The translations under genes and the position numbers were made by a program. 49,955 bases of DNA from Bacteroidales bacterium (GTDB lineage: Bacteria > Bacteroidota > Bacteroidia > Bacteroidales > UBA3824), in contig JAGCVU010000233.1 of assembly GCA_017962175.1 (NCBI GenBank), forward strand, positions 1 through 49,955, in the 5' to 3' direction. Shown here one piece after another: positions 1-7,915 of this stretch. The first letter of the stretch is position 1, and every line of letters begins with the position of its first letter. The notes under the pieces are model-generated. The model was not told the DNA's origin. It made no database searches and saw only the letters and a program-made list of their open reading frames with translations.

Positions 1-7
1 ATAATAA

Positions 8-40
8 AAAGCCGCTCCAATATATTAAAGGTGCGGCTTT
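8..40 (-). terminator. Intrinsic terminator for the serpin gene
   Basis: Inverted repeat with 8-bp arms (8-15 and 33-40) that on the minus strand is followed by a T-rich tract. It lies about 45 nt past the serpin stop codon and is the likely end of that transcript. Confidence 0.7.
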
Positions 41-45
41 AATTG

Positions 46-74
46 TAGCAACGGCAAAGTTGCTATTTTTTTTT
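46..74 (+). terminator. Intrinsic terminator of a plus-strand gene upstream of the window
   Basis: A 7-bp stem (46-52 with 59-65), a GGCAAA-type loop and nine T residues on the plus strand. It would end a transcript entering from the left, converging on the serpin gene. Confidence 0.6.
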
Positions 75-86
75 ATTATAAACAAA

Positions 87-1433
87 TTATTCTACTTTTT
101 TTACCACGCCGGTAAAGAGCGGCACGTCTTGGTAACTAAGTTCGTATGCAAAACTGCGGTCTACCACAAAATCGTAGTTGATTTCTTTTTTGTCGGGGCC
201 TAATCCTGCAGAATTTACCATACTCATTGCCGTTACCGCTGCGCCTTCAATGCCCGAACGTTTAACTTCTAATTTTGTAACGTGCTTAATTTTGCGGCAG
301 CACACATCTGCATCGGTGATATGGCTAAAATCGCAAGCACCAGAAATAAAGAATTTTTTTACGCCCATATCCTTGATAATGCCGGCAATGTCTTCGTCGT
401 ATTCGGCTGTAAACTCAGGAAACAGACAGCGAGTGGTGTATTCAAATTCATCGTCTTCGTAGATATAAGAGGTGTTATCATTGAGAACCTCAGTATTGTA
501 AATTTCGTCAACGGTGTGTCCATCGTTTGGAACATAAAAAGTTAACTCAAATAGATTGTTGGTGCGAGTGTAAAATTTGCGATACGAGTCTGTGGTGACT
601 GCCTTGCCCGGGAAATACTCACCTGTGAGCAACTGCAGGGAACTGTTTGAATTGTCGTAATTGCGAAATTTATATTTGTTGCTTGTTAGTTGAAGGTCTT
701 GGGCCAACAAATTCCAAACCTCGCGCAAGTATACCACATTCATTAACACCATGTATGTATCTGCGTCAAGGTTTAAATCAGGACTTAGCAATCCGTTGGT
801 TTCGTTTTTGATATACGAGGTGATAGTTTTGTTAATGTCGGTATTGGGCAAAAGTTTAAACACATCGGCATAAAATAGAGTGTTGAGACTATTGAGACCG
901 TCTTGCTTGGCTTCGGCATTAGCATTGAGCCACAACGAGTTAACGCATTTTATTTGGTTAACTTTTTTTTCACCCTCCTCGTTTGAAAAAACTGTGTTGC
1001 AATAGCTGTTGAGAGTGCTGATATTGGCAATTAATTCTTCGTAGGTGATGCCGAGAGCGTCTAACAATTCTTGACGCGTGTCGCCATTGGCACAATCGGT
1101 AGCCATACTCATAGCCATAAAAATAGATAGCGGCGAAACTGCAATATTTTTTTCTTGTTCAAAGCCTATTTTAGTTGCCACTTTGTTAGAAAACAGATTG
1201 ATTTTCTTTAGAAAATCGGAGTAACCATCGTTCCAATGTGCCTCTTTTAATTCACCTTTTCCTGAAATTAGTGCTTTAGAAATAGCTTCTGTGTTTTCAG
1301 ATTCGTAACTATCGGCGGGAGATTCGGGTTGCGATGGGGTAGGAGCATCATCGTTTTTATCGTTTTGGCACGATACGCCTGCAAAAAGGAGCGATATTGC
1401 CACCATTGCACAGATAATTTTTGGTTTAATCAT
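87..1433 (-). CDS. Serpin-family protease inhibitor, lipoprotein
   Basis: Serpins trap serine or cysteine proteases by inserting a cleaved reactive loop into a beta sheet. The start at 1433 gives 448 residues and a lipoprotein signal ending LFAGVSC; an upstream ATG at 1484 would bury this signal. Serpin landmarks include the N-terminal segment NIAVSPLSIFMAMSMATDCA, a strand region around MVLMNVVYLREVW, the hinge GIEGAAVTAM (G about residue 394) and the C-terminal FVVDRSFAY block. Counting from the hinge puts P1-P1' near Ser-Ala, which I cannot confirm. P14 is Ile where inhibitory serpins usually have Thr or Ser. Surface serpins such as miropin are known in Bacteroidota; protection against host or competitor proteases is inference. 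It is transcribed alone. Confidence 0.9.
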   Translation of the reverse strand: MIKPKIICAMVAISLLFAGVSCQNDKNDDAPTPSQPESPADSYESENTEAISKALISGKGELKEAHWNDGYSDFLKKINLFSNKVATKIGFEQEKNIAVSPLSIFMAMSMATDCANGDTRQELLDALGITYEELIANISTLNSYCNTVFSNEEGEKKVNQIKCVNSLWLNANAEAKQDGLNSLNTLFYADVFKLLPNTDINKTITSYIKNETNGLLSPDLNLDADTYMVLMNVVYLREVWNLLAQDLQLTSNKYKFRNYDNSNSSLQLLTGEYFPGKAVTTDSYRKFYTRTNNLFELTFYVPNDGHTVDEIYNTEVLNDNTSYIYEDDEFEYTTRCLFPEFTAEYDEDIAGIIKDMGVKKFFISGACDFSHITDADVCCRKIKHVTKLEVKRSGIEGAAVTAMSMVNSAGLGPDKKEINYDFVVDRSFAYELSYQDVPLFTGVVKKVE

Positions 1434-1666
1434 ATTGTGTGGATTTATTGATTTAATTTTTTCAGTTTTCGTAATTGATGACAACTAAATATGCCGTTTC
1501 CCCTAAAAATAATGTTGTTTTTCTTTTTTTTCTTAAAATCACTTGACACGTATTTTATAATTCCGTACCTTTATCAAAAATTTTAAAAACCGTAGTAAAT
1601 GGCACGGTAAATGCACTGAATTTTTGTCAGAAATACATTATAACACCAACAACAAACCACAGAGCC

Positions 1667-2779
1667 ATGTCAGAGCGTGATTTTATATTGGACCTAATGC
1701 AGTCGACCGGCAACGAAGACCTGCACTATTTTTATCGTGGCGAGTTTACGCAAAGTCTCTCGCACCAGATTCTTTCGCTTGCAGAGAAAAATATCGACAA
1801 AGACCACATTTCGTCGAAAATCAAGAAGCGTGTGTTCCATATTATGGTAGAGAGTATTCAAAATATCTCGCGCCATCAAGACGAGCCGTACAAGCCCGAG
1901 GAAACTGCTATTTTTGGTATTCAGAAAAAAAGTGAACACTATTATATCACCACCGGCAATGTTATCGAAAATGCCAAAACCGAATCGCTCTGTGGCAAAT
2001 TAGACAAAATCAACAATCTCGACCAAGAAGAACTTGATGCTTTTTATCGCGAAGTGCTTAGCAACGGGCAACTTTCGTCGAAAGGTGGCGCCGGACTCGG
2101 TCTTATAGAGATGGCTCGCAAATCTGGCAACAAATTGAAATACGCATTAGAAAAAATCAGCGATTTGATGTCGTATTTCTACCTTCACAGCAGTATCAAC
2201 ACCATTACACTGGGCGAGGCACCCGAGCCGCCCGACAATTCGGCATATTCGCTCAAATATATGACCGAACTTCATAAGTATATTATCAAGCACAATATAT
2301 TGCTGATTTACAGCACGGTATTTGATCAAGACAGTCTTTTGAGCTTGATTCAGATACTTAAAAGTCGTGCCGATACCCCCAATTTCCGCAAAAAGACAAT
2401 CAGCCTTATGACCGAAATGCTTCAAAATATTATTCATCACGGCGATATCAATATTTGCGGTATCAAGGGCAGCAAGGGTATATTCTATATTGCTGAAAAT
2501 GATGGACTCAACGAACTTACCACCATCAATTATATACCCAACGGATCTATCGAAAAACTCAAATCAAAAATAGACTATATCAACTCGCTTTCTGATGAGG
2601 ATCGTGAAGAATATTACAACGAACGTCTGTTCGACTTTAGGATGATTACAGCCAAGGAGGCCGGTCTCGGATTTATTGAAATGCGAATCAAGAGCAAACA
2701 TCCCCTTGAATACTCGTTCCAAAAAGTTGACGACGAATACTCGCTGTTTAAATTCACAATCCGACTCAAAAACAGTTAA
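1667..2779 (+). CDS. Tandem-domain SiaB-like ATP-binding kinase
   Basis: A 370-residue protein made of two SiaB-like (GHKL-fold) domains in a row. Copy 1 (about 1-180) has the N-box-like motif ESIQN at 62-66 and a glycine-rich GGAGLGL at 140-146. Copy 2 (about 200-370) has EMLQN at 250-254 and EAGLGF at 331-336. Motif spacing is nearly the same in both copies, so this is an internal duplication with both ATP-site signatures retained. Pseudomonas SiaB is a single-domain kinase that phosphorylates SiaC on a threonine. The next gene, 24 nt downstream, is SiaC-like, which supports a kinase-substrate pair. It could be an anti-sigma-type kinase with another target. No signal peptide, so cytoplasmic. 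A poorly matched promoter box (TACCTTTA) lies near 1565. Confidence 0.8.
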   Translation: MSERDFILDLMQSTGNEDLHYFYRGEFTQSLSHQILSLAEKNIDKDHISSKIKKRVFHIMVESIQNISRHQDEPYKPEETAIFGIQKKSEHYYITTGNVIENAKTESLCGKLDKINNLDQEELDAFYREVLSNGQLSSKGGAGLGLIEMARKSGNKLKYALEKISDLMSYFYLHSSINTITLGEAPEPPDNSAYSLKYMTELHKYIIKHNILLIYSTVFDQDSLLSLIQILKSRADTPNFRKKTISLMTEMLQNIIHHGDINICGIKGSKGIFYIAENDGLNELTTINYIPNGSIEKLKSKIDYINSLSDEDREEYYNERLFDFRMITAKEAGLGFIEMRIKSKHPLEYSFQKVDDEYSLFKFTIRLKNS

Positions 2780-2803
2780 ACTAAAATCTCTGAAAAAATA
2801 AGT

Positions 2804-3181
2804 ATGGATTCGCTCACAATACAACACACAGATGAAACCCCTTCGGTAATGCTCGACAAATCGCAAGGTATTTTTCGCATAGCAGACAACTCTTATCCCG
2901 ATGATGCACGCAAATTTTATGCGCCTGTGCTTGCGTGGATTGAAAAATATTTTGAAGAGCCAAATGCCGAAACGGTGTTTGAGTTTGCCTTGACCTACTT
3001 CAACACTTCAAGTGCAAAAATCATCACCAAGATACTCAACATATTAAAAGAGAATAGCTACAAAACAGCCGTAAAAGTAAGATGGTGCTACGAATCTGAC
3101 GACACAGATATGCAGAAGTCGGGAGTGCGCTATCAGCAGCTCAGCGGCGTTGATTTTGAATTTGTAGAACTTGAAGTATAA
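2804..3181 (+). CDS. SiaC-like phosphoswitch protein (DUF1987)
   Basis: A 125-residue cytoplasmic protein of the SiaC/DUF1987 family, matching the usual family length of about 125. The family signature FNTSSAKII is at 66-74. Its threonine is residue 68, the same number as the residue that SiaB phosphorylates and SiaA dephosphorylates in Pseudomonas aeruginosa SiaC. In that system unphosphorylated SiaC binds and activates the diguanylate cyclase SiaD. The upstream kinase and a PP2C phosphatase gene at 3947 supply the other two roles, but no GGDEF gene is nearby, so the target here is unknown. Co-transcribed with the kinase gene and closed by a strong terminator. Confidence 0.85.
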   Translation: MDSLTIQHTDETPSVMLDKSQGIFRIADNSYPDDARKFYAPVLAWIEKYFEEPNAETVFEFALTYFNTSSAKIITKILNILKENSYKTAVKVRWCYESDDTDMQKSGVRYQQLSGVDFEFVELEV

Positions 3182-3187
3182 AAAAAA

Positions 3188-3213
3188 CGAGGGTTTTTAA
3201 GCCCTCGCTTTTT
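3188..3213 (+). terminator. Intrinsic terminator after the SiaB/SiaC pair
   Basis: Perfect 6-bp stem CGAGGG/CCCTCG (3188-3193 with 3202-3207) followed by CTTTTT. It starts 6 nt after the SiaC stop and separates that operon from the convergent Hsp20 gene. Confidence 0.85.
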
Positions 3214-3234
3214 ACAAGATATTGAAACCGCTGA

Positions 3235-3678
3235 CTATTTGATTTCTACCGAAGTGGTAGTGTCTTGCTGAGCGGCCTTAGGCACTTTGATAGTAAGGAT
3301 ACCGTTGGTGTACGATGCCGAAATAGCCGTGGTGTCTACGCCTTTGGGCAATGTGAATGAGCGACGGAAATTGCCGTAAGAATACTCTCTGCGGTAAACG
3401 TCGGACTTTTTAGGTTCCTCGGTTTGAGTTTCGCGCTCTACCTCAATCGACAATTCGTCGCGCAGGATATTCACCTTGAAATCTTTTTTCTCGTATCCCG
3501 GGGCGGCCATGTCGATTACAAAGTCGGTTTCGGTTTCGCTGATGTTAACAGCGGGAATGCAGAACTGTTTTTTGTTCTGATAATAAGGATTAAACAATCC
3601 ATTGTCGAAAATGGAATCCGAATTAAATAATCTTTGCAACATATTTGCCTCCGTATTTAAATAGTTATGTGTTTTCAT
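3235..3678 (-). CDS. Small heat-shock protein, Hsp20/alpha-crystallin family
   Basis: A 147-residue ATP-independent holdase that binds unfolding proteins. The alpha-crystallin domain spans about 42-140 (from NISETETDFVIDMAAPGYEK), with the A-x-Y-x-N-G-I-L motif (ASYTNGILTIKVPK) near 125-138. The N-terminal arm is short and ends in the usual YYQNKK region. It is transcribed alone, convergent with the SiaB/SiaC pair. The start at 3678 follows an AT-rich stretch. About 40-60 nt upstream is a sigma-54-like promoter, preceded by three palindromes, which suggests stress-responsive activation. Confidence 0.95.
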   Translation of the reverse strand: MKTHNYLNTEANMLQRLFNSDSIFDNGLFNPYYQNKKQFCIPAVNISETETDFVIDMAAPGYEKKDFKVNILRDELSIEVERETQTEEPKKSDVYRREYSYGNFRRSFTLPKGVDTTAISASYTNGILTIKVPKAAQQDTTTSVEIK

Positions 3679-3719
3679 TTTTTTAAATTTTAATTGGTTT
3701 AACTTTCGATTAGCGTAAG

Positions 3720-3736
3720 TTCAAACCCCGTACCAA
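3720..3736 (-). promoter_or_regulatory. Sigma-54-like promoter of the Hsp20 gene
   Basis: On the minus strand the sequence reads TTGGTACGGGGTTTGAA. This fits the -24/-12 consensus TGGCACG-N4-TTGCA with the correct 10-nt distance from GG to the -12 dinucleotide, except that -12 is GA not GC and one C is T. No TAnnTTTG box is seen between it and the start codon. Prediction from pattern only. Confidence 0.4.
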
Positions 3737-3758
3737 TGCCGAAAATAGGCTATTTTAA

Positions 3759-3804
3759 TGACAAAATATCAGTTTTCTGACAATTAGTCAATGTCAAAAT
3801 GGCA
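3759..3804. promoter_or_regulatory. Three 13-bp TGNCA-N3-TGNCA palindromes
   Basis: Three imperfect palindromes of the same design, TGACA-N3-TGTCA, lie at 3759-3771, 3778-3790 and 3792-3804. Each departs from perfect symmetry by one position. They sit 25-85 bp upstream of the sigma-54-like box of the Hsp20 gene and about 115-160 bp upstream of the divergent sensor-phosphatase gene's promoter box. They are candidate binding sites for an activator or repressor. Confidence 0.5.
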
Positions 3805-3916
3805 GTTTGTGTAAATGATTAGTATTTGTAAGGTAAATATATATAACTGATTATAACAACGATAGGTTGATTTGAAAAATAAGTGAAAAAATGAAACTTC
3901 GTATTATATAATTCAG

Positions 3917-3924
3917 TATATTTG
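3917..3924 (+). promoter_or_regulatory. TAnnTTTG promoter box of the propeller-SpoIIE gene
   Basis: TATATTTG followed by C, 22 nt before the ATG at 3947. It matches the Bacteroidota -7 element exactly; the -33 element is not clear. Confidence 0.6.
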
Positions 3925-3946
3925 CGAATAGAATAAATAGGGATAA

Positions 3947-6900
3947 ATGAAAAAATTAACAACCATATTGTTGATAACGGTATTGCAAGTGCTTTTGGCA
4001 ATAGTTTCGCAGGCTCAAACAGGATACCGATTTTACAATATAAATAAAACCAACGGACTTAACAGCGATATTATCACAGCTGTTACCGAAGACGGCTACG
4101 GATTTATATGGGTAGGCACACAGACAGGTCTTTTGCGCTACGACGGACAATCTTTGGTGGCCATCAACGAACTCAACGACTCGCTCAATCTCGAAGGCAG
4201 CAATATCAACGACCTTAAAACCGACCACGATGGCAATATTTGGATAGCCACCGACCACGGTTTGGCAAAATACAACATCAAAGCAGAGACTCTCACCAAT
4301 GTTGTAATTGATCAAGACACTCCAAACCCAAGAATCAACTACCGCACCGAACGACTTTTTGTAACCTCCGACAGTATATTTTATTTCTTTACCGGCGATG
4401 GTTATCTTTACGGCTATAGCAACGACGACCAACCGGTGCAATCATATGCATACGAATTTTTTGCCCATAAGTCGGTGAAAACCTGCTTTATGGACAACGA
4501 CAACACTATTTGGGCAGTAGACCGCAACGCTTCCACTATATACCATGTATCCCTTGACGGACATATGCTCGACTCTCTTGAATGTGTGAGCAAATATCCT
4601 TTTCCGTTGGTTGAGGCTTATGCTTTTGTCAACAACGATGACGGCACAGTGTGGATCGGTTCTTATGCCGGCATTTATCAGATTGATGTTAACAAACATA
4701 CTGTTACTCTGATAGAAGAAATAGGCGGACAACCGCTACCCAAGAGTATTAAAGCATTTTACAAGCGGAGCAACGGCGATATTTGGATTGGTACCAATGC
4801 CGAAGAACTTTTTGTGGTAAACCGAGGACGAAATTTTGTACAGATGATAGAGTCTGACCACAGTCAGCAGTCGGTTAGAAGACTCAACAGCGTAACTGTA
4901 AATGTTATTTTCGAAGATAGCAACTCTATAATGTGGTTTGGCACATGGCACGGCTTATCGTACATCAGTTTAAAACATCCTATTAGATTTGATGCCATAA
5001 GCTATCCCGAAAACGAATCAATATTGCGTCAAAACCAGATTTCGTCGATTTGTCAAGCTCCCGACGGCACTTTGGCTATCGGTAGCGATGGTGGCGGAAT
5101 TATTTTTTGGGACGGCGTAAGTAGCAGCCGTTTCGGTGGTTATACCGAAAATACACCTAACAGCAAAATGCGTTCGTCATCAGTGTTGGCTATGGCTTAC
5201 GACAAAGAAGGCAACCTTTGGGCAGGCGGATACAATAATCCTTTGCTGAGAATTTACCCCGATCGAAAAACATCCGAGTCGTATAGTCTTGTAAACGTAA
5301 TCAAGGGTGTTACCAGCGACTTTATTGCCGACATTCTTGTTGACCATCTAGACCGTATTTGGGTGCTAACCAATGGCGCCGGATTGCTTCAGTTTGACCC
5401 GAAAACTAAGCAGTATACTCGTGTGTTATGCGATTCACGACTTGTAGAGCCGGTGAGCATGTACGGCACATGTCTTGAGGAGGGTCCCGACAACACTATT
5501 CTGGTAGGAACTTATGCAGGTATGTATGTTTACTATCCCGAACAGGATATTATTGAAAATTACTCATATAGCCATGGTTCGGAATACAGTATTTCGCACA
5601 ATGTGGTTTACGACATAATGCTTGATTCGCATCATCGTGTATGGGTGGCTACCGAGGCAGGAATCGACCGTTTAGATGTGCGTCGTGGCATATTTTATCA
5701 CTATGATGGCGACGGACAGCTCAAAAATAAAATTTGTACCAACATAATTGAAGATGTGGCGCACGACATATGGATTACCACCAACAACGGATTACTGAAG
5801 TTTAATCCTGAAGTAAATGTAGTGGCACGTGTGTACGACACCGACGACGGATTGCTTTCGTTGAGTTTTGAAAAACATTCTTCACTTGTGACTAAAACCG
5901 GCACTATATTTTTCGGCACTCATGATGGTGTGGTATTTTTCAATACTGTAAATATCAAAACAATCTCATATGTGCCCAAGCCGGTAATCACCAATCTATT
6001 GATGAGTTATAATAGAGTGTCGCCCGGCAATGAGGATCAAATTCTTGAAAACTCAATAGTCTGCACCGATGAAATTGAGCTTTCGTGGCGTGATGCTTTT
6101 TCGTTTGAATTCACCATTTTAGACTTTTTGTACGGAAAAAATACCAAGTTTTTTTATCGTCTCGACGGATACACCAATTCTTGGACAGCCATAGGGCAGC
6201 GTCGCGAACTCGGATTCACCAATCTTGACCCGGGACGTTACACACTACGCATCGTGGCAGAAAATTCCGACCGCATACGTAGCGAGGAACGCACTCTTGT
6301 AATCATTATTCGTCCGCCGTGGTATAGAACCAAAGTGGCAATTATTTGTTTCGTTTCTCTTACCTTGTTGATTTTGTGGCTTATTCACTTGTTTAGAGTT
6401 CATAGAATGCGTAGACGTCAGATGGAACTTGAGGAACAGGTTGAGAGCCGTACAATAGAACTTATGAGTCTCAATGCTATGCTCGAACAGCGTAGCGAGG
6501 AGATGAAACAGCAAAACGAAGAAATTCAATCGCAACGCGACGAACTATTTGAGAAAAACAACCAATTGCACACCAGCCGCGAGGAGATTCAAAAATCGTA
6601 TGAGCGTCTTTTGGAACTCAGCGAACTTGATAAACAAATATCTGAATCTACCGACACCGAAACCATTTTGCAGACTCTTTACCAAAATAAGGTGGTGGCT
6701 CTTGAGGGATGTGGATTGTGTGTGTGCAAACGTTCGAAGAAAAAAGGTTTTGTGGAGTTCTCTAAGTATATTCAAGATGGACAAACTTGGGAACTTGACG
6801 ACGAAAAAATCTCAGAACTTATCGACCCGTTGACTGCAGCTTGTTTTGACACCGGCAAAGAGGTAATAGCCGACAATTCTTCGGTTTACGAAGTAACTAT

Positions 6901-7915
6901 GTTTCTTGCCGAGATGGGCTACCGCACTTGTGTAAGAATACCGCTGTTTAGTGGTGGCGAAGTGTCGGCGGTGATGATTATCAATAGTCCTAAAGAAAAT
7001 GCATTCTCCAAAAACGATATTGCTATATTTAAGGTGATAGCCTCGTATAGCGAGATTGTGATTGAAAAAGCCGATGCATATTCACAGATACAAGCCAAAA
7101 ATGCCGCCATCAACGGTAGTATAGCATATGCACAAACCATTCAGCAGTTGTTGCTTACACAAATCGACGATTTTAAAAAGTATTTCAACGCCGAAGTGCT
7201 ATACCGCCCCAAAGATATTGTGTCGGGCGACTATATTTGGCAGTGTGTAGTTAAAGACAACAACGGATTTATGGTATTCTGTGCAGTAGTTGACTGCACC
7301 GGTCATGGCGTTCCCGGAGCGTTTATGAGCTTGATTTCGAGCAGTATACTCCGTGAAATTATCAAGATACGTAATATCCTTGAGCCGATGGACATTCTTA
7401 CCGCTGTTTCGGCTACTACATCCAAAGTGCTACGACAAGAAGACGGCGAAAACAAAGACGGAATGGATATGTCGCTTTGTCGTTTTGATGTTGACAGCAA
7501 CGGCAATATGTCGCAGTTTGTATATTCAGGTGCAAAATGTCCCATACTGTTCCGTCGTCACAATAGCAACGAGTGCACCATGATACCCGCCGACCGTATA
7601 TCCATTGCGGGAGGTGTTCGTCGTCAGTCGGAAAACAGATTGGAATTTACTCAGCAAGTGTTTGAAACCATACCCGGCGATACTGTTTATATGTATAGCG
7701 ACGGTATCATTGACCAAAGCAATCAAGAGCGTACAAGATTTGGTCGCAAACGTTTGATTGAGAGTGTCAATAGTTCGGCATCTTTACCCCCCGAACAGCA
7801 GAAACAGAAGATTGAGCGTGCGCTTGATGCATATTCGTATGGCACCGAACAGCGCGACGACATCACACTGCTTATACTTCAAATTCGTGATAAGGTAACA
7901 GTTGTTGAAAATTAA
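3947..7915 (+). CDS. Two-component-propeller sensor fused to a SpoIIE/PP2C phosphatase
   Basis: A 1,322-residue membrane protein. Order: signal peptide (1-24, ending SQAQ); a large periplasmic beta-propeller region (about 25-690) with repeated blade motifs such as GFIWVGTQTGLLRYDG, GNIWIATDHGLAKY and GTVWIGSYAGIYQID; a Y_Y_Y domain (about 700-785); one transmembrane helix (about 797-818); a coiled coil (820-890); a GAF-like domain (about 890-1040); and a SpoIIE-type PP2C domain (about 1060-1315). The phosphatase keeps metal-site motifs VDCTGHG (D1116), GMDMS and YSDG (D1252). The sensor half is that of hybrid two-component systems reading glycans in Bacteroides, but the output is a Ser/Thr phosphatase instead of a histidine kinase. 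Dephosphorylation of the nearby SiaC-like protein is a reasonable inference. Its end overlaps the convergent next gene by 4 nt. Confidence 0.92.
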   Translation: MKKLTTILLITVLQVLLAIVSQAQTGYRFYNINKTNGLNSDIITAVTEDGYGFIWVGTQTGLLRYDGQSLVAINELNDSLNLEGSNINDLKTDHDGNIWIATDHGLAKYNIKAETLTNVVIDQDTPNPRINYRTERLFVTSDSIFYFFTGDGYLYGYSNDDQPVQSYAYEFFAHKSVKTCFMDNDNTIWAVDRNASTIYHVSLDGHMLDSLECVSKYPFPLVEAYAFVNNDDGTVWIGSYAGIYQIDVNKHTVTLIEEIGGQPLPKSIKAFYKRSNGDIWIGTNAEELFVVNRGRNFVQMIESDHSQQSVRRLNSVTVNVIFEDSNSIMWFGTWHGLSYISLKHPIRFDAISYPENESILRQNQISSICQAPDGTLAIGSDGGGIIFWDGVSSSRFGGYTENTPNSKMRSSSVLAMAYDKEGNLWAGGYNNPLLRIYPDRKTSESYSLVNVIKGVTSDFIADILVDHLDRIWVLTNGAGLLQFDPKTKQYTRVLCDSRLVEPVSMYGTCLEEGPDNTILVGTYAGMYVYYPEQDIIENYSYSHGSEYSISHNVVYDIMLDSHHRVWVATEAGIDRLDVRRGIFYHYDGDGQLKNKICTNIIEDVAHDIWITTNNGLLKFNPEVNVVARVYDTDDGLLSLSFEKHSSLVTKTGTIFFGTHDGVVFFNTVNIKTISYVPKPVITNLLMSYNRVSPGNEDQILENSIVCTDEIELSWRDAFSFEFTILDFLYGKNTKFFYRLDGYTNSWTAIGQRRELGFTNLDPGRYTLRIVAENSDRIRSEERTLVIIIRPPWYRTKVAIICFVSLTLLILWLIHLFRVHRMRRRQMELEEQVESRTIELMSLNAMLEQRSEEMKQQNEEIQSQRDELFEKNNQLHTSREEIQKSYERLLELSELDKQISESTDTETILQTLYQNKVVALEGCGLCVCKRSKKKGFVEFSKYIQDGQTWELDDEKISELIDPLTAACFDTGKEVIADNSSVYEVTMFLAEMGYRTCVRIPLFSGGEVSAVMIINSPKENAFSKNDIAIFKVIASYSEIVIEKADAYSQIQAKNAAINGSIAYAQTIQQLLLTQIDDFKKYFNAEVLYRPKDIVSGDYIWQCVVKDNNGFMVFCAVVDCTGHGVPGAFMSLISSSILREIIKIRNILEPMDILTAVSATTSKVLRQEDGENKDGMDMSLCRFDVDSNGNMSQFVYSGAKCPILFRRHNSNECTMIPADRISIAGGVRRQSENRLEFTQQVFETIPGDTVYMYSDGIIDQSNQERTRFGRKRLIESVNSSASLPPEQQKQKIERALDAYSYGTEQRDDITLLILQIRDKVTVVEN

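Noticed and set aside
87..1484. Longer serpin reading frame beginning at 1484
   Set aside because: The extra 17 residues are polar and would hide the lipoprotein signal; the ATG at 1433 opens it directly.
3235..3678. Hsp20 as a member of the SiaB/SiaC/SpoIIE module
   Set aside because: It lies between them but on the opposite strand, behind a strong terminator and with its own unusual promoter; nothing besides position links it.
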